Of a stretch of 64,000 nucleotides of DNA, positions 28,927 through 38,804 are shown in pieces; within the stretch, counting starts at the first letter, position 1; every line of letters begins with the position of its first letter. The DNA lies in assembly GCF_002206625.1 (NCBI RefSeq), contig NZ_NGUP01000001.1:248001-312000 (forward strand). The letters run 5' to 3'. Position numbers and translations under genes: made by a program. A model generated the notes under the pieces. That model had not been told where the DNA came from and did no database searches. It was given only the letters and a program-made list of their open reading frames with translations. The DNA is from Polynucleobacter campilacus (GTDB taxonomy: Bacteria > Pseudomonadota > Gammaproteobacteria > Burkholderiales > Burkholderiaceae).

Positions 28927-29847
28927 ATGCCTCAGCTAAACCTCGCAACGACTATCTATTTATTGACTGCTACCGCCTTATGGGCTGGTAATGCGATTGC
29001 GGGTCGTGTTTTGGTTGCTAGTGGGGCTGTTTCACCAATCACCTTAAGCACAGTACGTTGGGGTCTAGCAGCATTGCTACTACTTCCCTTGGGCTGGCGA
29101 GTTTTTACTCCTAGTAGTGCTTTATGGCGCAACAAGAAGCGTTTTCTGCTCTTAGGTTTATTTGGGGTTGGTAGTTACAACGCCCTGCTATATCTCGCCT
29201 TAGAGACATCAACGGCCATCAATGTCACTTTAATTGGCGCAAGCATGCCTATTTGGATGTTATTTATTGGTGCTGTTTTTTACCAAACTAAACCTCGCTT
29301 ATTGCAGGCAGTTGGGGCAGTTATTTCGCTCTTTGGAGTTGCGATTGTATTAACGAGAGGTGATTTATCGACCCTGCTTTCAATGCAAATCGTGCTTGGT
29401 GACTTTTTTATTATGCTAGCTACCATCACATGGGCTTGGTATAGTTGGATGTTGACCAAGCCTGGCTCAAGCAATGAGCGCCAGTGGCCTTGGGCGCAAT
29501 TTTTAATGGCGCAGATATTTGCAGGATTATTGTGGTCAGGATTTTTTAATGGCTTTGAGATTGCCGCTGGACAAGCGTATTTGGATCTCAACTTCTGGAC
29601 TGCTTCCTTAATTCTGTTTGTGGCCATTGGCCCTTCATTAATTTCTTACCGTTGCTGGGGCTTAGGTGTAAACGGGGCAGGACCTACAGTGGCCGCTTTC
29701 TTTGCGAATTTCATTCCATTATTTACGGCAATTCTTTCTGCTGCTATCTTGGGGGAACCTCCGCAGTTATTCCATGGTCTAGCATTCGCTTTGATCGTGA
29801 CGGGCATTTGGGTTTCATCATCCCAAGGCCGCTCTAATAAGCCTTGA
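28927..29847 (+). CDS. DMT (EamA) family transporter
   Basis: Ten predicted hydrophobic segments; NAIAGRVLVASGAVSPITLSTVRWGLAALLLLP. Confidence 0.9.
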   Translation: MPQLNLATTIYLLTATALWAGNAIAGRVLVASGAVSPITLSTVRWGLAALLLLPLGWRVFTPSSALWRNKKRFLLLGLFGVGSYNALLYLALETSTAINVTLIGASMPIWMLFIGAVFYQTKPRLLQAVGAVISLFGVAIVLTRGDLSTLLSMQIVLGDFFIMLATITWAWYSWMLTKPGSSNERQWPWAQFLMAQIFAGLLWSGFFNGFEIAAGQAYLDLNFWTASLILFVAIGPSLISYRCWGLGVNGAGPTVAAFFANFIPLFTAILSAAILGEPPQLFHGLAFALIVTGIWVSSSQGRSNKP

Positions 29848-29912
29848 GCTATGTCTAGGTGAAAAATCTAAAAAAACAGTAAAGTATTTTCTTTTCTATC
29901 GAAGTCTGAGCC

Positions 29913-31334
29913 ATGTTGGATGTATTAGTGATTGGTGGTGGTAATGCTGCTTTATGCGCTGCTTTGATGGCTCGGGAGGCTGGCGCTAGCGTTTTGCTGC
30001 TAGAGGCTGCACCTAAAGACTGGCGCGGTGGAAACTCTTCTCATACTCGCAATATCCGTGCAATGCATGATGAGCCACAAGATGTCATGCTTGAAGCTTA
30101 TTCTGAAGAGGAATACTGGCAAGATATTTTAAAAGTGACTAGTGGGATTACCGATGAGTTTTTAGCAAGATTGGTTATTCGTGCTTCTTCACAATGTCGA
30201 GATTGGATGCGTCATCATGGTGTGCGCTTTCAGGCGCCCTTATCAGGTACCTTGAATCTCTCTCGTACTAATGCTTTTTTTATGGGCGGTGGCAAGGCTT
30301 TGGTCAATGCCTACTATCGTAGCGCAGAAAACTTGGGCATTCAAATTCGATATGAAGCTCCAGTCTCCTCAGTTGAAATCAAGGATGGAAAATTTATTGC
30401 TGCCTATGTTGGTGATGAACGCATTGAGGCTAAAACCTGCGTCTTGGCTGCGGGTGGCTTTGAGTCCAACCTTGAATGGCTCAAAGAGGCTTGGGGCATC
30501 AATCAATATGGCGAATCCCCAGCAGATAATTTCCTTATTCGCGGCACTAGATATAACAAGGGCGTTTTACTAAAGCAACTGATTTCCTTAGGGGCTGATT
30601 CAGTAAGCGATCCAACCCAAGCACATATGGTTGCTGTGGATGCTCGGGCGCCCTTATATGATGGCGGCATCTGTACTCGTATCGATGCAGTTTCATTTGG
30701 AATTGTGGTGAATAAAAATGCCCAGCGCTTCTCTGATGAAGGCGAAGACTTTTGGCCCAAGCGATATGCATTTTGGGGGCGCTTAGTGGCCCAACAATCT
30801 GGTCAGATTGCCTATTCCATTATTGATTCAAAAGTATTGGGCAAATTTATGCCGCCAGTATTTCCTGGTGAAAAAGCAGATACTATAGATGAGCTAGCTA
30901 TTCAGTTGGGTTTAGATCCAAAGGCACTACAAGAGACTATCCAGTCTTATAACGCTGCTTGTAGAGTCGGTACTTTTGATCATACCGTCTTGGATGATTG
31001 CCATACCGAAGGCATAGAGCCAGCCAAAACACATTGGGCCTTGCCAATCGACACAGGTCCCTTCTATGGTTATACGGTTCGTCCGGGCGTGACATTTACT
31101 TACTTAGGCTTGAAGACTGATGAGACTGCGGCTGTTCACTTTGGTGGTCTAGCTAGCCCGAATTTATTTGTTGCCGGTGAAATGATGGCTGGTAATGTAT
31201 TGGGTAAGGGATATGCTGCAGGCATTGGCATGACTATCGGCACGGTCTTTGGCCGTATAGCAGGAACACAAGCAGCTAAGGCTGCGCAAGTATCAAAAAG
31301 TCAAACTCTGGAGGCTGAGCATGCAGGAGCTTAA
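29913..31334 (+). CDS. tcuA: FAD-dependent tricarballylate dehydrogenase
   Basis: [61 protein letters not shown]; followed by tcuB. Confidence 0.92.
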   Translation: MLDVLVIGGGNAALCAALMAREAGASVLLLEAAPKDWRGGNSSHTRNIRAMHDEPQDVMLEAYSEEEYWQDILKVTSGITDEFLARLVIRASSQCRDWMRHHGVRFQAPLSGTLNLSRTNAFFMGGGKALVNAYYRSAENLGIQIRYEAPVSSVEIKDGKFIAAYVGDERIEAKTCVLAAGGFESNLEWLKEAWGINQYGESPADNFLIRGTRYNKGVLLKQLISLGADSVSDPTQAHMVAVDARAPLYDGGICTRIDAVSFGIVVNKNAQRFSDEGEDFWPKRYAFWGRLVAQQSGQIAYSIIDSKVLGKFMPPVFPGEKADTIDELAIQLGLDPKALQETIQSYNAACRVGTFDHTVLDDCHTEGIEPAKTHWALPIDTGPFYGYTVRPGVTFTYLGLKTDETAAVHFGGLASPNLFVAGEMMAGNVLGKGYAAGIGMTIGTVFGRIAGTQAAKAAQVSKSQTLEAEHAGA

Positions 31335-32466
31335 GTCGCTGATTAAAGAGGCTGGAGATCTCGCTATGGGGACGCCAGAGTCAGAGGCTAATCGTATGCT
31401 ACAGATCTGTAACGCTTGTCGCTATTGCGAAGGATTTTGTGCGGTCTTTCCGGCAATGACCCGTCGGATTGAGTTCACGCCCAGTGTCGTAAATTATTTA
31501 GCCAACTTGTGCCATAACTGCGGCGCCTGTCTCCATGCTTGTCAATACGCGCCGCCACATGAGTTCGGCGTCAATATTCCACGCGTTATGGCCCAGATTC
31601 GTAAAGAGACCTATATCACTTATGCGTGGCCCAAGTCATTTGGGGCTTTATATAAAAGTAATGGTAGTAGCGTATCAATAGCAGTGTCGCTATCAATCAC
31701 TTTTTTCTTATTATTGAGTGCATTGTTAAATGACTCCTTGTTCTTAGGGCCACTTGAGGGTAATTTTTATGCGGTCTTCTCTCACAACACAATGGCAGTG
31801 ATGTTTGGTGCAGTGTTCGGTTTCTCATTAATAGCGATTGCAATTGGCCTTGTTGATTTTTGGAAGAGTATTTCTGCTGGAGTAATTTCCGCTAGTGCTG
31901 CGGTAGAAGCAACTCATGATGCTTTGACTCTGAAATATCTTGGAGGAGGGCATGGTGAAGGGTGCAATAACGAAGACGATGCTTTTTCTCTTTGGAGAAA
32001 ACGTTTCCACCATTTCACCTTTTATGGCTTCATGTTGTGCTTTGCTGCTACGAGTGTTGCAACAATCTACCATTACTTCTTCGGTTGGTATGCGCCTTAT
32101 GCCTTGAGTAGCCTACCTGTCATTTTGGGAACGCTTGGCGGTATTGGGCTGCTCATTGGCCCAGCAGGTTTACTGTATTTAAATTTGCAAAGAAACTCTG
32201 CGCACGGAGATGCTAGTCAAAAACCGATGGATAGGGCGTTTATCGTGCTCTTATTTTTGATTAGCGCTTCAGGTTTGCTCTTACTGGCTTATCGAGATTC
32301 TGCCGCTATGGCTGCTCTGCTTGCAGTTCATTTAGGTTTTGTCATGGGCTTCTTCTTGACTATGCCTTATGGCAAATTTGCCCATGGTATGTATAGAGTG
32401 GCTGCCTTATTGAAAAATTCCATTGAAAAGCGTCAGAAGAGCCATGCCAAGTTTGGCGCTGATTAA
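31321..32466 (+). CDS. tcuB: Tricarballylate/citrate utilization protein TcuB
   Basis: [45 protein letters not shown] plus TM region; overlaps tcuA. Confidence 0.93.
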   Translation: MQELKSLIKEAGDLAMGTPESEANRMLQICNACRYCEGFCAVFPAMTRRIEFTPSVVNYLANLCHNCGACLHACQYAPPHEFGVNIPRVMAQIRKETYITYAWPKSFGALYKSNGSSVSIAVSLSITFFLLLSALLNDSLFLGPLEGNFYAVFSHNTMAVMFGAVFGFSLIAIAIGLVDFWKSISAGVISASAAVEATHDALTLKYLGGGHGEGCNNEDDAFSLWRKRFHHFTFYGFMLCFAATSVATIYHYFFGWYAPYALSSLPVILGTLGGIGLLIGPAGLLYLNLQRNSAHGDASQKPMDRAFIVLLFLISASGLLLLAYRDSAAMAALLAVHLGFVMGFFLTMPYGKFAHGMYRVAALLKNSIEKRQKSHAKFGAD

Positions 32467-32605
32467 TTAGCCCCTGATTTCTTGCATTTCTGGCCTTAGA
32501 TCAGCCAAAATAGGCAAAATTGATCAAAAAAGTAAGGTTGCAGTGCAGTAAGCCGCTAAATCGGTATCATTTAGGTCTATCCACAGAAATCCCTAGGAAA
32601 CTGCT

Positions 32606-33754
32606 ATGCCAGGTTTACTCCCCAACGTTGATCCAGATGGTTTATTAGAGTTCTCGGTTGTTTATACCGATCGCTCCTTAAATCACATGTCTGAAGAGTT
32701 CAATCGCGTCATGGTTGATATTTCCAGCGTTCTGAAGGACGCCTACAACGCCAGCTCCGCAGTCATCGTTCCTGGTAGCGGCACTTTCGGTATGGAAGCC
32801 GTAGCGCGTCAATTTGCTAACAATCAAAAATGCTTAGTGTTGCGTAATGGCTGGTTTAGCTATCGTTGGACACAAATTTTTGATCTAGCTAATATTACAA
32901 ATGACATTACTATCATCAAAGGCCGTCAATTAGAGCCCTCTACTCAGGGCGTATTTGCACCAGCACCGATTGAAGAGGTAGTGACCTTCATTAAAAAAGA
33001 AAAGCCAGCGGTCGTTTTTGCGCCGCACGTTGAAACCTCAGCAGGTATCATCCTGCCAGATGACTATCTCAAGGCAGTTGGTGAGGCTGTCCGCTCTGTG
33101 AATGGTTTATTTGTACTAGATTGCATCGCCTCAGGCGCAATGTGGGTAGATATGAAAGCCTGCAATGTAGATGTGGTGATCACTGCGCCACAAAAAGGCT
33201 GGAGCAGTTCCCCATGTTGTGCATTGATCGCACTTGGTGACAGAGCCCGACAGCAAATTGATGCCACTCAAAGTACTAGCTTTTCTATGGATCTTAAAAA
33301 ATGGCTGCAGATCATGGAAGCTTATGAAAAAGGCGGTCACGTGTATCACACTACGATGCCTACAGACGCGCTCAAGATCTTGCGCAATGTGATGAAAGAA
33401 ACGCAATCACTGGGTTTTGCGACACTCAAAGCAAAGCAGGTAGAGCTGGGTACGAAGGTTCGCGACTTATTAGTGTCTAAAGGTTACCCCTCTGTTTCTG
33501 CTAAGGGCTTTCAAGCTCCTGGCGTAGTAGTGAGCTACACCAAAGATCCAGATATTCAATCTGGTAAGAAGTTCATTGCCCTCGGCTTACAAACTGCTGC
33601 AGGCGTTCCGTTGCAGTGCGATGAAAGGCCAGACTTCCGTACATTCAGAATTGGCTTATTTGGTTTAGAGAAATTGACTCATGTTGATCGCACTCTTGGT
33701 CAATTAGCTACAGCCCTCGAAAAAATTACTGAAGCAGAAGTGATGCCTGCGTAA
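32606..33754 (+). CDS. Class V aminotransferase (alanine-glyoxylate/serine-glyoxylate type)
   Basis: VPGSGTFGMEAVARQFANNQKCLVLRNGWFSYRWTQIF; VDVVITAPQKGWSSSPCCALIAL. Confidence 0.92.
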   Translation: MPGLLPNVDPDGLLEFSVVYTDRSLNHMSEEFNRVMVDISSVLKDAYNASSAVIVPGSGTFGMEAVARQFANNQKCLVLRNGWFSYRWTQIFDLANITNDITIIKGRQLEPSTQGVFAPAPIEEVVTFIKKEKPAVVFAPHVETSAGIILPDDYLKAVGEAVRSVNGLFVLDCIASGAMWVDMKACNVDVVITAPQKGWSSSPCCALIALGDRARQQIDATQSTSFSMDLKKWLQIMEAYEKGGHVYHTTMPTDALKILRNVMKETQSLGFATLKAKQVELGTKVRDLLVSKGYPSVSAKGFQAPGVVVSYTKDPDIQSGKKFIALGLQTAAGVPLQCDERPDFRTFRIGLFGLEKLTHVDRTLGQLATALEKITEAEVMPA

Positions 33755-33773
33755 TCTTTGCCCTAGGGATAAT

Positions 33774-33800
33774 AAAGGCCATCTCATGATGGCCTTTTTC
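33774..33800 (+). terminator. Rho-independent terminator
   Basis: AAAGGCCATC-tcat-GATGGCCTTTTTC. Confidence 0.88.
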
Positions 33801-33922
33801 CTTTGATGGGCTCAGCCAGCCTTTCGGTCGCCGCTCAAATAGGGCATCGCTCTTTAAATGGCGCATTGATGACAAATTTATGAGTATTATCAAATCATCA
33901 ACAAACCATCTTGGAGAATTTG

Positions 33923-34174
33923 ATGATTTCTCGTGTTGCCCACCTTCGTCTAGCCACCCTGATTTCTGTAGTTATCGGCATTTCTCCAATCCCAGCAATA
34001 GCAGCTGATCCCGCTCCTGCTTCGGCACCAGCTGCCGCTACAGAGGCTGCTTCAACAGATAAAGCGACTGAGCAGAAAGCAAAGAAAGCAGCCAAGAAGG
34101 ATAAGAAAGCTGAGAAAAAATCCAAGAAGAAATCCAAGAAGAAAGCTAAGCCTGCTTCAGACGCAGCCACTTAG
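33923..34174 (+). CDS. Exported Lys/Ala-rich protein
   Basis: Signal peptide (MISRVAHLRLATLISVVIGISPIPAIAADP) followed by an Ala region and KKDKKAEKKSKKKSKKKAK tail. Confidence 0.65.
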   Translation: MISRVAHLRLATLISVVIGISPIPAIAADPAPASAPAAATEAASTDKATEQKAKKAAKKDKKAEKKSKKKSKKKAKPASDAAT

Positions 34175-34189
34175 CAATGGTTTTCCCTC

Positions 34190-35167
34190 TTAATTAAGGG
34201 ACTCCGTTTTATCAAAGTCATCACGCTCACTCGAGTTTGGTGACTTTTTTCTTGAATCATCGTTGCGAACTAATAACCACATTGCAGCTATTACTAAAGC
34301 CATGCCACTGATTTGAATCCAGGTAATAGGCTCAGACAAAATAAAGTAGCCCATAAAGATGGTGGATACAGGCCCCAAGATTCCAGCTTGCGCTACAAGC
34401 GGTGAGCCAATCCGGTTAATAGCAACCATGATGAGCAACATCGGGATGACGGTGCACAAGCCTGCATTTAGTAGGCTTAACCAATAAATTGCTTCGACTT
34501 GCTCAAAGATAGCGCTTGGGTTGTAAATGGATGACTGTATTAAGCTAAAGACTGCAGAAGCAGTACTTGCATAGACTACCAGTCTGACGCTACCAATGCG
34601 CCGAACCATTTCACCTGAACCAATCATGTAGGCTGTATAAGAGCAGGCGCTGCCAAATACCAGGACCATCCCGAGCCATGCGCTGACTCCAGTGGAGCTA
34701 GCATCCTGAATAAAAACAATGAATACACCCAGGTAACCCACTACTAGTGCATACCACTGCAAACGAGAAATTGCTTTGTTTAAAAAAAAGCATGAAATTA
34801 GGAGCACGATAGTCGGGGTGAGATACAGCACAATGCGCTCAAGCCCAACAGAGATATATTGCAATCCTAGAAAATCGAGATAGCTTGACAAAAAATAACC
34901 CAAGAAGCCTAAGAAAAATAACTTAAACCGATCAGGCCAGGTGAGGGGGTTCATAGGCTTCCTGCGGGACTCCCACCAATAGATTGCCCAGAACATCGGA
35001 AGCGCCATAAGCATGCGTAAAGCCAATAGCGTTTCTGCGTTCACGCTATAGCCAAATGCAAGTTTGATGAGGATGGCCTTGCCAGAAAAGAGTATCGATC
35101 CGACTCCGGCCATCAAAATACCATAGAGATAGCGACGCTGATGTTGTGCTGTGCTTGCTGATTGCAT
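34190..35167 (-). CDS. DMT (EamA) family transporter
   Basis: YLYGILMAGVGSILFSGKAILIKLAFGYSVNAETLLALRMLMALP. Confidence 0.92.
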   Translation of the reverse strand: MQSASTAQHQRRYLYGILMAGVGSILFSGKAILIKLAFGYSVNAETLLALRMLMALPMFWAIYWWESRRKPMNPLTWPDRFKLFFLGFLGYFLSSYLDFLGLQYISVGLERIVLYLTPTIVLLISCFFLNKAISRLQWYALVVGYLGVFIVFIQDASSTGVSAWLGMVLVFGSACSYTAYMIGSGEMVRRIGSVRLVVYASTASAVFSLIQSSIYNPSAIFEQVEAIYWLSLLNAGLCTVIPMLLIMVAINRIGSPLVAQAGILGPVSTIFMGYFILSEPITWIQISGMALVIAAMWLLVRNDDSRKKSPNSSERDDFDKTESLN

Positions 35168-35173
35168 AAGGCT

Positions 35174-36058
35174 TTATAACAGCTTATTTAATAAGCTTCT
35201 CATCTCTAGGATGGTTTCTGAGGGGGTTAGTCCAATCGGCCCAATACCTTTACTAACTAAACTATCGGCCGCTGCTGCATGTAACTGCACGGCAATACTG
35301 GTAGATTCCCATAAATCGAGTTGGTGGCGAACCCCCTGAGCTGTAATTGCGGCAATACTTCCCGTGAGAATATCGCCCATGCCACCAGTACCCATGCCGG
35401 GATTACCTTCTTGACACTGAAGGGCAGCATTTTTCGGGGATGCAATCAATGTATGCTGACCTTTGAGGACCGCAATAGATTGAGTTAGAGCAATTAATTT
35501 TTCTAGAGCACTCAAGCGATTCGCTTGAACATCTTCTGAACTGATGCCCAGTAATTTTGCTGCTTCACCGGGGTGTGGGGTGATAACACTCTGACCAGGA
35601 AATTGTTGATTGCGTTTTTGCAATGCCTCTAAAAGATCTCTGGATGCTGCAATGAGATTGAGTGCATCTGCATCAATGATCAAGGGGATGTTTGGATAGT
35701 GCAAGACCCCCATCAGCCATGCAGATGCCAGATCAGATTTTCCTAGGCCTGGGCCAATGGCAATGACATCTGGCTGAGTATTAAGTAATACACTATCAAT
35801 CTCTGAACTTGCTAAATGAATCATGAGTTCAGGCGAATCTTGATAGGCATGCGCAGAGGCCGGATCGAACATCTCTAACATCGTCCAGCCAGCGCCTAGA
35901 TGAAGGCAAGCATTACCAGCAAGTAATAGGGCGCCTGCCATACCGGGTGCGCCGCCAATTAATAGAGCTTTGCCTGCGCTGCCTTTATGTTCGGCAGTAC
36001 CACGCTTTAAGAATTTGACTAGTTTAAGTGCAGCTAATGTGGCTAGTTGTGAGCTCAT
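35174..36058 (-). CDS. nnrD: ADP-dependent NAD(P)H-hydrate dehydratase
   Basis: HKGSAGKALLIGGAPGMAGALLLAGNACLHLGAGW; VITPHPGEAAKLLG; GNPGMGTGGMGDILTGSIAA. Confidence 0.94.
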   Translation of the reverse strand: MSSQLATLAALKLVKFLKRGTAEHKGSAGKALLIGGAPGMAGALLLAGNACLHLGAGWTMLEMFDPASAHAYQDSPELMIHLASSEIDSVLLNTQPDVIAIGPGLGKSDLASAWLMGVLHYPNIPLIIDADALNLIAASRDLLEALQKRNQQFPGQSVITPHPGEAAKLLGISSEDVQANRLSALEKLIALTQSIAVLKGQHTLIASPKNAALQCQEGNPGMGTGGMGDILTGSIAAITAQGVRHQLDLWESTSIAVQLHAAAADSLVSKGIGPIGLTPSETILEMRSLLNKLL

Positions 36059-36101
36059 AACAATAGTATCTCTCGTATTTCCTGAGCTTGGTAATGATTA
36101 T

Positions 36102-36914
36102 TTACTCTGCCACTTTCGCACCCTGAATATGATGGCGTTGCATGGAGTTGCCTATAAATCCAGATTGTTTCAGTTGCGTGATAACTTCACTTAAGTACAG
36201 AGTTGTTTTTTCAAAATCAGGTCTTGCTTTGGGAACCCCTATGGCTTGGTTAATGACCATGAATCGCCCCGGCAGCATACGTAAGCCTTCATAACGCTTC
36301 GCATCACTCTCTAGTTGCTGTTTTACACCAGCTGCAACATTGCCCTTACCGAGCATGAAGTCATCGACTACTGATTGTGAGTTCGCGGCTCTTAGCAGAG
36401 TGGCATTCTTAATTTCTCGTGTGAGGAAGAGGTCGTAGGCACTTCCTTTGCCGACAACAATTTCAGTACCAGTAACATCTACCTCTTCATTACGCTTTAA
36501 GGTAGAGGAAGATTTCACCATATAAGCACCTTCAATCTGAATATAGGCAGGTGTATAGCTGATATCAAGACCGCGAACGGGGTCGATAGCTACAAATATC
36601 ATATCAAGATCGCCATTCTTAATGCCATCGACAGTCGCACCAGCACTTTTAAATGGAATAAGTTGTACTGGCCGATTGATGCGATTGCCAATTTCATTAG
36701 CGACATCAACGCTGATACCACTCAGCTTTTTAGTGGCGGCATCTTCACTGGCTAGAACTGGATTTCCTAGGTTGATTCCAACACGCAAGGCACCATTTGG
36801 TGCAAATGATTTAAGGGTAGTGGGATCAATCGGTTTAGTAGCTTGGAATGACTGGCTAAACGATACTTGTGAAATACAGAAGAGAGTAAGGCCGAGCAAG
36901 AATTTCATAATCAA
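36102..36914 (-). CDS. Family 3 extracellular solute-binding protein (amino-acid ABC type)
   Basis: Signal peptide; LRVGINLGNPVLASEDAATKKLSGISVDVANEIGNRINRPVQLIPFKSAG. Confidence 0.9.
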   Translation of the reverse strand: MIMKFLLGLTLFCISQVSFSQSFQATKPIDPTTLKSFAPNGALRVGINLGNPVLASEDAATKKLSGISVDVANEIGNRINRPVQLIPFKSAGATVDGIKNGDLDMIFVAIDPVRGLDISYTPAYIQIEGAYMVKSSSTLKRNEEVDVTGTEIVVGKGSAYDLFLTREIKNATLLRAANSQSVVDDFMLGKGNVAAGVKQQLESDAKRYEGLRMLPGRFMVINQAIGVPKARPDFEKTTLYLSEVITQLKQSGFIGNSMQRHHIQGAKVAE

Positions 36915-36923
36915 TTAGGGATA

Positions 36924-36948
36924 AAAAAACCGCGGCGCACCGCGGTTT
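36924..36948 (-). terminator. Rho-independent terminator of the 36966-37178 gene
   Basis: Minus strand AAACCGCGG-tgcg-CCGCGGTTTTTTT. Confidence 0.87.
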
Positions 36949-36965
36949 CATTTAGCGATAGAAGG

Positions 36966-37178
36966 TTATTTTTTAGCGTCTGCTGCAGGAGCTGCAGGAG
37001 CTGCAGGAGCTGCTACCGGAGCTGCTGGCGCTGCAGCTTTCTTAGCTTCTTCCATGTGGGCCGCTTCTGCACCATGCTTTTCGCCGCCCATATCAATATC
37101 GCCGTCACCTTTAATGAGTAAATAGGCTGTGGCACCAACTAATACTAGTACCATGATGATGAGAGAACGGTTGCTCAT
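36966..37178 (-). CDS. Small single-TM protein with Ala/Pro-rich tail
   Basis: MSNRSLIIMVLVLVGATAYLLIKGDGDIDMGGEK...AAPAAPVAAPAAPAAPAADAKK. Confidence 0.65.
   Translation of the reverse strand: MSNRSLIIMVLVLVGATAYLLIKGDGDIDMGGEKHGAEAAHMEEAKKAAAPAAPVAAPAAPAAPAADAKK
36982..37008. repeat. 9-bp tandem repeat (GCTGCAGGA x3)
   Basis: Three exact consecutive copies, encoding part of the APA-rich tail. Confidence 0.9.
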
Positions 37179-37375
37179 TGCTTTTCCTTCAGTTTGGTTG
37201 AAATTAGCCCAATATTAACCCTTGTTGGCATCGTGGTAAATCCCAAATAGCCCTAAGCACATCTTGATCAAGGCTATTTAGGTATTAATACTAAGTTTTG
37301 GGGTGGGTAATCGAGTCTGATTGCTTCAAAACGTAAGAGGTAAGATGGCATGATCCAGATATCAAAGGCAAGAAT

Positions 37376-38233
37376 ATGAGCCCAAAGCTTCCCACCAATA
37401 ATGCTCAGACCATTACCGATTTTCTAAATCCTGAGCCACATCGCATCTCTGAAGAGACTTCCGCAGAGTCCTATAAATTTGCATTTGATGATGAGGCTTT
37501 TCTGACCCGCAGAGAAACGATTGGAATTCGTTTTGAATTAGAGCTTTTAAAACCAGAAGTTTTACTAAATGAACACGGGATTGACCATACCATCACAGTC
37601 TTTGGCTCAACACGCTTTGTTAGTCGTGAAAAAGCCTTGGAGATGGAAAAGAGCGCACAAACGGTAGATGAGAAAGCTGCAGCAAATAAAGCATTGCTGC
37701 ATAGTCGCTATTATGAGTCTGCTCGTGAGTTTGGTGCCACGGTTGCTCGCTATAACGCTACTCAAGACAAGAGCTCTAATAAATTACATATTTGTACTGG
37801 GGGTGGTCCCGGCATTATGGAGGCAGCAAATCGGGGTGCATTTGAAGCAGGGGATCAAACCATTGGTTTTAATATTAGCCTGCCAAGGGAGCAGCATCCT
37901 AACCCCTACATCAGTCCTGGCCTCAGTTTTCGTTTTCACTATTTTGCCTTGCGCAAGATGCACTTCATGTTACGGGCACGGGCAATCGTAGTATTCCCAG
38001 GAGGCTTCGGATCATTTGATGAGTTCTTTGAGGTGCTCACTTTAATGCAGACAAAAAAAGTAACTTCCTTTCCTATCATTCTCGTGGGGAAAGAGTTTTG
38101 GGCTGAAATGGTAAATTTTCAGCAGATGATTGAGTTTGGCGTGATTGATGAGGCTGACATGCAGACCATTCATTTTGTAGAGACTGCACAAGAGGCTTGG
38201 TTGATCATCCAAAATCACTACCAGTTAAGCTAG
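37376..38233 (+). CDS. LOG family (TIGR00730-type) protein
   Basis: CTGGGPGIMEAANRGAFEAG; FPGGFGSFDEFFEVLTLMQT. Confidence 0.94.
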   Translation: MSPKLPTNNAQTITDFLNPEPHRISEETSAESYKFAFDDEAFLTRRETIGIRFELELLKPEVLLNEHGIDHTITVFGSTRFVSREKALEMEKSAQTVDEKAAANKALLHSRYYESAREFGATVARYNATQDKSSNKLHICTGGGPGIMEAANRGAFEAGDQTIGFNISLPREQHPNPYISPGLSFRFHYFALRKMHFMLRARAIVVFPGGFGSFDEFFEVLTLMQTKKVTSFPIILVGKEFWAEMVNFQQMIEFGVIDEADMQTIHFVETAQEAWLIIQNHYQLS

Positions 38234-38288
38234 TGAGAGCTTTAATTGCTCCAATTGCTTAGTCTGTAAAATAGCGCAAAGCCCAATC

Positions 38289-38801
38289 ATGACCCCACAA
38301 GACGCCAGCATCGCCACCACTTTAGATTTGCCCAGCTACCTTCTGGGTGCGATCATGCTATTGCTCGTATTGGTTCTTCATGGTCTCGTATTGCTACAAA
38401 TTACGAAGCGTTATGAGGTCAAATCATTTCTATATTTAGCAGAGAAGAAATACTCAGAGGTGACACTCTGTTTCTATATTGGTATTTTCTGTTTATTTTT
38501 AACTCACATTGCTGAAATTATTCTCTGGGGTATTTCGCTTTATGCCCTAAAACTAGTCCCAGCTTTGGGTCAGAGTATTTTATTTAGTGGCAGTACTTAT
38601 ACGGCAATGGGCTTCATGGAAGACATCTTGCCGGATGGCTGGAAAATGTTGGCAGTCATCATTGCTTTCTCTGGCATGTTTGCTTTTGCTTGGACTGCCT
38701 CAGCCATGATCTCAATGACAAAAAATTTTCGTCAAGCCTATACCAAACGTCATATGGAAAAACTCAATATTTCTTCTGACATCATTGACCGCTTTAAATA
38801 A
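38289..38801 (+). CDS. Ion-channel-like (two-TM pore) membrane protein
   Basis: Hydrophobic segments flanking a pore-loop-like LFSGSTYTAMGFMEDILPDGWKML. Confidence 0.6.
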   Translation: MTPQDASIATTLDLPSYLLGAIMLLLVLVLHGLVLLQITKRYEVKSFLYLAEKKYSEVTLCFYIGIFCLFLTHIAEIILWGISLYALKLVPALGQSILFSGSTYTAMGFMEDILPDGWKMLAVIIAFSGMFAFAWTASAMISMTKNFRQAYTKRHMEKLNISSDIIDRFK

Positions 38802-38804
38802 GTA

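Noticed and set aside
36982-37008. Possible CRISPR-like or intergenic repeat
   Set aside because: Short tandem coding repeat without spacers
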